Shown here piece after piece: positions 32,762-37,221 of a stretch of DNA of 37,221 nucleotides. A program made the translations under genes and the position numbers. The notes beneath the pieces were generated by a model that searched no databases, had not been told where the DNA came from, and saw only the letters and a list, made by a program, of their open reading frames with translations. Source of the DNA: CAZGTQ01 sp964528575 (GTDB taxonomy: Bacteria > Planctomycetota > UBA1135 > GCA-002686595); NCBI GenBank assembly GCA_964528575.1, contig CAZGTQ010000092.1:1-37221 (forward strand), written 5' to 3'. Each line of letters starts with the position of its first letter. Positions within the stretch are counted from its first letter, which is position 1.

Positions 32762-35403
32762 TCGCGCTCGCGGTGCTCCTCGTCGCGCCGGCGCTCGCGC
32801 AGGACGCGGTGCCGGCCGCGAGCGCTCCGACCTGGCTCGACCGCGCGAACGCGTTGCGCGCGCGCGTGCAGGCGCGCGAGGAGGGTGCCGTGAGCGAGCT
32901 GCGCGCGTTCCTCGCCGAGCTGCGCGCGGCCGAGCTCGACCGCGGCGAAGGCAGCCGCGATCTGCTCGCGCTCTTGCGCGCGACGTACGACCTGGGCACG
33001 TACGACGACGAAGCGTCCCTCGACGAGCGGTGCGCGTTGCTGCACGACTCGCGCGCGGTCTCCAAGGAGTTCGGCGACGAGGAGTGCGAGGCGCGCGCGG
33101 TCTGGTCCCAGGCGCGGCTCCTGCTCGCTGCCGGCCGTCTCGCCGCCGCCCGCGACGCGCTGCGCGAGGCGCTCGACGCGCTCCCGGGAGCCTGGCGCTC
33201 GCGCACGCACATGCTGCTCCTTCTCGCGGAGGCGCAGCGCCAGCTCGGCGAGTACGAGAGCGCATTGGCCGCGCTCGACGAGGCCGAGAGCGGCGTCCCG
33301 GAAGGCCAGGCATGGGACGCCGTGCGTTGGTCCATCCCGGGCCGGCGTGCGCAAGTGTGGCTCGACTTGGGGCTGCCCGACCAGGCGGCGCCCGCGATCG
33401 CGGCGGAGCAGGCGATCGCCGAAGTGGTGCGCGCGCGCGGGCTCCGCGACGCCGCCCTCGTACGCAACGCGGACGCGAGAAGAGTGGGACTGGCTCTGCT
33501 TCAAGGTGATTTCGAGCGTGCGATCGCTCTCGCAGACGGAGCGCTCGCGGACGAGGAGCTGTACGCCGAGCAGCCCCCGGCGCGCGCGCAACTGCAGTTG
33601 ATGGCTGGGATCGCGTCGGCGCGGCTCGAGGCGCAGAGCCCGACGCGCACGCCTCGGGCCGAGGTGCTCCTCACGAGCGCTCTCGACATGGCCGGCGTTC
33701 CCGAGCGCGTCGCGTTCGAGGGCGAGCTGTGGCTCGCCTGGTTGCTGCTGCGCGACGGGAGGCTCGACGAGGCGCGCGAGAGGGCCGATGCGGCTGCCGA
33801 ACGAATCGCGTCGTGGCGTACGGCGGAAGCGTTGCCGCCTCGTCTCGAGGAGGCTCAGCTCGCGACCATGCGCGCGCGGCTGGCGCTCGAGAGCGACGCG
33901 TCGCGCGACGAGCTGATCGCGGCACGCGAGCAACTCGTGAGCGCGTATGGCGCCTTCCTCGAGCTCTGGTCGCGCGTTCCAAGGCGCGCCGGAGGCACTG
34001 GCTATCTCGACGACCTGGATCGCGCTGCGGTGCTGAGCGAGCTCCTTCGGCTCGAGGTGCATCTCGAGGGGCCGGAGGAAGGCGCCGTCGGCGCGTTCGC
34101 GCACGTCGGCCGCGCCGAGGTGTTGGCCTCGCTCAGCCGCCGGCTCGGCGCCCGCGCGCCCGGCGTCGAAGCTCTGCGCGCCGGGCTGCTGGGGCCCGAC
34201 CACGGACTGCTCCTGTACCTGCCCGCACGCGAGCGCGTGCACTGTCTGCTGCTCGACGACGAGACCGCTCTCGCTCTGGATCTCGGGGCCTCGACGGACA
34301 TCGACGCGTACCAGCGGCGGTTCATGGCTCTCCTTCTCGCGCCGCCGCCGATGGAGGCGGATCGACGCTCCGCGCGCGCGGCGGACTTGAACGATCTCGG
34401 ACGGCAGACGGCCGCGCTCGTCCTGCCGGGAGCCGTGCGCGACGCTCTCTCCCGCTGGTCTGCCGTCACAGTGGTCTCCTGCGGATGGATGAGCGCGCTT
34501 CCCTTCGAGTGTCTTCCGCTCGACGGTCGGCCGCTCGGCCGGACGATCGCGATCGACGCGCTGCCGTCGACCGCTGCCGGACTGGCTCTCGCGAATCGCG
34601 CGCGGCCCGAGGACGACGGAAGCGGGGAGCTCGACTTCGTGTTGGTCGCCGAGCCGTCGCCCTCGGAGGAGACGATCGCGAAGTGGCCGCGCGTAGGGCC
34701 GCTCCCCCTGGGAGCGAACGAGCGGGAGACGCTCTTGTCGGCTTATCCGGCGGGCCGCACGCGAGCGCACCTCGCCGACGGCGCGACCGCCGCCGCCCTG
34801 CGCCTGCCCGAGGTCGCCCGGGCGCTCGTGCTACAACTCCTCGTGCACGGGATCGTCGACTCGACGCGCGAGCGGCCGGCGGGGCTCGTGCTGTCCGCGG
34901 AGAGCGCGACCGACGACGGAGTCCTGTGGGCGGAGGACCTGGACGAGCTCGTTTCGATGCCACGACTCGTCGTTCTCACGAGCTGCGGTTCGGGCCGTGC
35001 TCCCTTGCGCAACGGGGACGAGGGAGCGGCGACCCTTTGGGCGCCGCTGCTGGCGGCCGGGGCGGACGCGGTCGTGCACGCGCGCGGCGATCTGTTGTTC
35101 GAGCCGACCATCCGCCTCTCGCAGACCCTGAACCGGCGTCTCGCGGCCGGCGATTCGCCCGCCGAGGCGCTCCGCGCGGCGCGCGCCGAACTGGCATCGG
35201 ACGACCGCTGGAACGATCCGTTCTTCGATGGGCTCGTGCAGGTCGTGGGGCTCGGACACCGGCCCGTCGTCGACGCGACGCATGCGGCTTCCGAGCGTCG
35301 CGGGCGAACGACCGCATGGGCCGGGACGGCTCTCGTCGCCGTTGCCGTCGCTGTCGCGGGTGCGTTCGCGCTCGCGCGCCGTCGAGCGCGCGAGCGCGCC
35401 TGA
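32758..35403 (+). CDS. Membrane TPR-CHAT protein (caspase-like protease)
   Basis: An 881-residue protein if started at the TTG overlapping the previous stop (TTGA). This leaves a short signal peptide, IALAVLLVAPALAQ. An ATG at 32686 would give an Arg-rich 24-residue extension but a 76-bp overlap. Residues 20-450 are helical TPR-type repeats (ARLLLAAGRLAAARDALREA, LAEAQRQLGEYESALAALDE). Residues 540-840 form a CHAT domain: VVSCGWMSALPFECLPLDGR, the catalytic His in LLVHGIVD (H697), and Cys in VVLTSCGSGR (C743), then LLAAGADAVVHAR. A membrane helix near 852-873 is followed by RRRARERA. This topology puts the protease domain outside the cytoplasm, on the same side as the ectodomain of the anti-sigma-like protein. 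Confidence 0.85.
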   Translation: MIALAVLLVAPALAQDAVPAASAPTWLDRANALRARVQAREEGAVSELRAFLAELRAAELDRGEGSRDLLALLRATYDLGTYDDEASLDERCALLHDSRAVSKEFGDEECEARAVWSQARLLLAAGRLAAARDALREALDALPGAWRSRTHMLLLLAEAQRQLGEYESALAALDEAESGVPEGQAWDAVRWSIPGRRAQVWLDLGLPDQAAPAIAAEQAIAEVVRARGLRDAALVRNADARRVGLALLQGDFERAIALADGALADEELYAEQPPARAQLQLMAGIASARLEAQSPTRTPRAEVLLTSALDMAGVPERVAFEGELWLAWLLLRDGRLDEARERADAAAERIASWRTAEALPPRLEEAQLATMRARLALESDASRDELIAAREQLVSAYGAFLELWSRVPRRAGGTGYLDDLDRAAVLSELLRLEVHLEGPEEGAVGAFAHVGRAEVLASLSRRLGARAPGVEALRAGLLGPDHGLLLYLPARERVHCLLLDDETALALDLGASTDIDAYQRRFMALLLAPPPMEADRRSARAADLNDLGRQTAALVLPGAVRDALSRWSAVTVVSCGWMSALPFECLPLDGRPLGRTIAIDALPSTAAGLALANRARPEDDGSGELDFVLVAEPSPSEETIAKWPRVGPLPLGANERETLLSAYPAGRTRAHLADGATAAALRLPEVARALVLQLLVHGIVDSTRERPAGLVLSAESATDDGVLWAEDLDELVSMPRLVVLTSCGSGRAPLRNGDEGAATLWAPLLAAGADAVVHARGDLLFEPTIRLSQTLNRRLAAGDSPAEALRAARAELASDDRWNDPFFDGLVQVVGLGHRPVVDATHAASERRGRTTAWAGTALVAVAVAVAGAFALARRRARERA

Positions 35404-35407
35404 AGCA

Positions 35408-37117
35408 TCAGGGTTCGGTCGATCCGCTCGTGCCACCGGAGTCGGTCGGGTCGTCCGGCCGTCGCGGATCCGGAGGCGGAGGCGGATCCTCGTCGGCGAA
35501 GCACGGTAGGTCCGGCTCCTCGCTCGTCACGACTCCGCTCTCGCCCGTCGGCCACGAACCCTCGGGGAGCGCGACGATGTCGATGGGGCTGGTCGTCGTG
35601 CCGTTCGTCCCCAAGAGAGTGCTCCGCGTCCTCCACAGACTCGACGGCGAGACGAAGTGGAAGTCCTCGTCCTGGACGTCCCAGTGCACCAGTCGCACCT
35701 GCGCGTGGTAAATGGTCTCCAGGACGAACGCGCCCGGCACCGTCAGGGACACTCCGAACTCCGTCGCGCCGTAGTGCGTGAAGATAGCGTTCGCGATGGC
35801 CGTGGACTCGACCGTGAAGTTCTCGCCGGCGGCGTCCCACAGGACGACCTGGAGCTGCGTCAGCTCCGCGGGCGGCGTCGCGCCGAGGCGCACGTCGAAC
35901 AAGAACGTGGTCGTGTCGTTCTCCGGGTCTTCGCTGTTCATGACGACCTCGACCTCGCCCCCGAAGAGCTCGGGAATCCAGGCCGGTGCCGGGACGACCT
36001 CGCTCAACGCGACCTCCATGCGGCCCTCGGCGGGCAGCATGCCGACGAAGTCGTTGTCGCCGTCGCGATCGAGGTCGGCGCAGATCGGCAGGACGAGCGT
36101 GTCCGGCGTGCTCGACGCGCAGACGTCGAGCACCTCGACGAGGCTCGGGCCGAAGCTCGGAGCGCTCGACTGCTGGAACAGGATCGTCATCTCGCCCGTT
36201 CCGCGGCTACCCAGGATCGCGTCGTCGTTCCCGTCGAGATCGGCATCCGCGATGGTCATTCCACGGAACGGCTGTGCCCCGAACGACACCGCCGCCTCGA
36301 ACCCGCTCGCGTCACCCACGATGGCGTGGTACGTGTCGGGTCCTGCGAGGAAGACCAGGTGCAACAGGCGTTGGTGCGTATCGCCCGCGCGGTCGAGCAC
36401 GCCGAGGAAATCGCTGGATGAGCCGAACAGGATGGTGGCGAGCACGTTCATGTTCGTGTCGATGACCGCGGTGATGCCCTGGGCCACGATCGCGACCTCG
36501 TGGCGCGCGTCGCCCGAGAAGTCGATCGGCCGGAACGTGTGGATCTGCACCTGCGACGTGATCGGCGTCGCGATGGACTGCGACGGCGTGCCGGCGTCGT
36601 AGACGATCGCGATGCCGAGGCGATCGGCGCGCAGTGCAGCGATGTCGGGAATCGCGTTGCCGTCGAAGTCGCCGACGTGCATCTCGGGACTGCTGCCGAG
36701 CACGTCGCCCGTCGCCCCGGCGATCGTCGTCGTCAGGACCATCGGTCCGTAGGGCGACTTGTCGTAGAGCTCGAGGCCCCGCCACGTACCGACGACGACG
36801 GTATCGAGCTCGCCCGGTGTCTGGCTCGGCAAGACGGTCACGGAGGCAGCGGGATCTGCGACGGGAAACCCGCCGCTGTGCTCTGACGGGCCGTACATCA
36901 CGACCGCCTCGTCGTCCCGCATCAGCGCGAGATCGAGCACGTGGTCCTCGGTCAGGTTGCCGACCGCGGCGGAGCCGAGCATGGTCACACCGCCCTGGAA
37001 GTACGCCTGGCCGATCGGCCTCCAAGGAGCGAGAGGGACGGGCCCCGACTGGCCGTATGCCGCGCCACAGGTGAGGAAGAGGGCGAAGAAGCGAACGGAT
37101 GGAAAGAGCGGACGCAT
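35408..37117 (-). CDS. Secreted FG-GAP/VCBS-repeat protein with Pro-rich tail
   Basis: A 569-residue protein with signal peptide MRPLFPSVRFFALFLTCGAAYGQ. At least five FG-GAP-type loops are visible: NLTEDHVLDLAL, DFDGNAIPDIAAL, DFSGDARHEVAI, DADLDGNDDAIL and DLDRDGDNDFVG. They span residues 50-375 and fit a propeller. Residues 390-510 are a beta-rich domain (TTTFLFDVRLGATPPAELTQ, then LVHWDVQDEDFHFV), and the tail is Pro/Asp/Thr-rich (DEDPPPPPDPRRPDDPTDSG), likely disordered. It is not a close copy of the paralogues at 13513 and 18026. AGAAGG lies 6 nt before the ATG. Its stop is 4 bp from that of the convergent CHAT gene. Confidence 0.85.
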   Translation of the reverse strand: MRPLFPSVRFFALFLTCGAAYGQSGPVPLAPWRPIGQAYFQGGVTMLGSAAVGNLTEDHVLDLALMRDDEAVVMYGPSEHSGGFPVADPAASVTVLPSQTPGELDTVVVGTWRGLELYDKSPYGPMVLTTTIAGATGDVLGSSPEMHVGDFDGNAIPDIAALRADRLGIAIVYDAGTPSQSIATPITSQVQIHTFRPIDFSGDARHEVAIVAQGITAVIDTNMNVLATILFGSSSDFLGVLDRAGDTHQRLLHLVFLAGPDTYHAIVGDASGFEAAVSFGAQPFRGMTIADADLDGNDDAILGSRGTGEMTILFQQSSAPSFGPSLVEVLDVCASSTPDTLVLPICADLDRDGDNDFVGMLPAEGRMEVALSEVVPAPAWIPELFGGEVEVVMNSEDPENDTTTFLFDVRLGATPPAELTQLQVVLWDAAGENFTVESTAIANAIFTHYGATEFGVSLTVPGAFVLETIYHAQVRLVHWDVQDEDFHFVSPSSLWRTRSTLLGTNGTTTSPIDIVALPEGSWPTGESGVVTSEEPDLPCFADEDPPPPPDPRRPDDPTDSGGTSGSTEP

Positions 37118-37167
37118 GCGCTGCCTTCTGCGAAAGGGGGGGAGGGGGCCGCTGAACCGTGCGGCGC

Positions 37168-37196
37168 AGTGTAGCTCGTGCTACGAGCCCTGCCGA
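37168..37196 (-). promoter_or_regulatory. Candidate promoter with an inverted repeat filling the spacer
   Basis: On the minus strand TCGGCA (complement of 37191-37196), a 17-bp spacer and TACACT (complement of 37168-37173) each match four of six sigma-70 positions. Within the spacer GCTCGT (37174-37179) and ACGAGC (37183-37188) form a perfect 6-bp inverted repeat with a 3-bp centre, a likely operator. The leader to the ATG at 37117 would be about 43 nt. Confidence 0.45.
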
Positions 37197-37221
37197 GGCG
37201 CACGGCGACGACGTGGTTGGC

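Noticed and set aside
31422..35403. Direct assignment of the CHAT operon to a type III-E CRISPR (craspase) system
   Set aside because: There is no gRAMP effector, no CRISPR array and no Csx30/Csx31-like gene, and the CHAT protein here has export and membrane signals. Only the logic of protease-controlled sigma release is comparable.

Overview
The window is very GC-rich (about 70% or more by eye) and densely packed. Long spurious reading frames occur opposite almost every real gene. Its content points to a free-living planctomycete-like bacterium, probably a high-GC Planctomycetota lineage: a membrane Ser/Thr kinase fused to a metalloprotease-like ectodomain, secreted PQQ-like, WD40 and FG-GAP propeller proteins, a DUF1111-type dihaem protein with a dockerin-like tail, a VIT-VWA protein beside a 250-residue ECF-like sigma factor, and an ECF sigma / anti-sigma-like / TPR-CHAT operon. 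Myxococcota or Acidobacteriota cannot be excluded without a marker-gene tree. I see no rRNA, tRNA, CRISPR array, insertion sequence or phage gene.

Layout. 1-5.1 kb (+): the kinase/peptidase C-terminus (open at the left edge), an internally duplicated PQQ-like propeller protein, two small secreted or hydrophobic ORFs and a TPR protein. 5.1-9.75 kb: a minus-strand cupin/JmjC-like protein, a divergent single-pass membrane protein, and a minus-strand M16 peptidase. 9.8-13.4 kb (+): an M64-type peptidase overlapping a 14-repeat WD40 protein. 13.5-19.8 kb (+): a secreted cassette of two paralogous seven-bladed FG-GAP proteins flanking a cohesin-like secreted protein and a dihaem peroxidase-like protein with a dockerin-like tail. 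19.8-20.27 kb: a gene-poor gap with a 16-bp stem structure, a candidate 23-codon ORF and a textbook intrinsic terminator. 20.27-24.0 kb (+): a heterodimeric ABC exporter. 24.0-25.3 kb (+): a small conserved-type protein and a divergent Fpg/Nei glycosylase. 25.3-28.25 kb (-): a VIT-VWA protein followed by the ECF-like sigma factor. 28.25-28.68 kb: a divergent intergenic region containing a striking G-rich / alternating GC / C-rich block. 28.68-31.4 kb (+): AceE, the homodimeric-type pyruvate dehydrogenase E1. 31.4-35.4 kb (+): sigma, anti-sigma-like and TPR-CHAT genes with stop/start overlaps. 35.4-37.1 kb (-): another secreted FG-GAP protein.

How the parts may work together. Most products are predicted to be exported, so much of the window concerns the cell envelope: peptidases, propeller scaffolds, an exporter and a haem enzyme that may dock onto a partner. 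The most suggestive module is sigma / membrane anti-sigma-like / membrane CHAT protease, where topology would let the protease act on the anti-sigma ectodomain and free the sigma factor. Two modes of translation initiation seem to coexist. Many genes have a TANNNT box 6-10 nt before the start codon, as expected for leaderless mRNAs, whereas the FG-GAP/dihaem cassette and the second ABC gene have clear Shine-Dalgarno sequences. All functional statements rest on reading motifs by eye; no database search was run.
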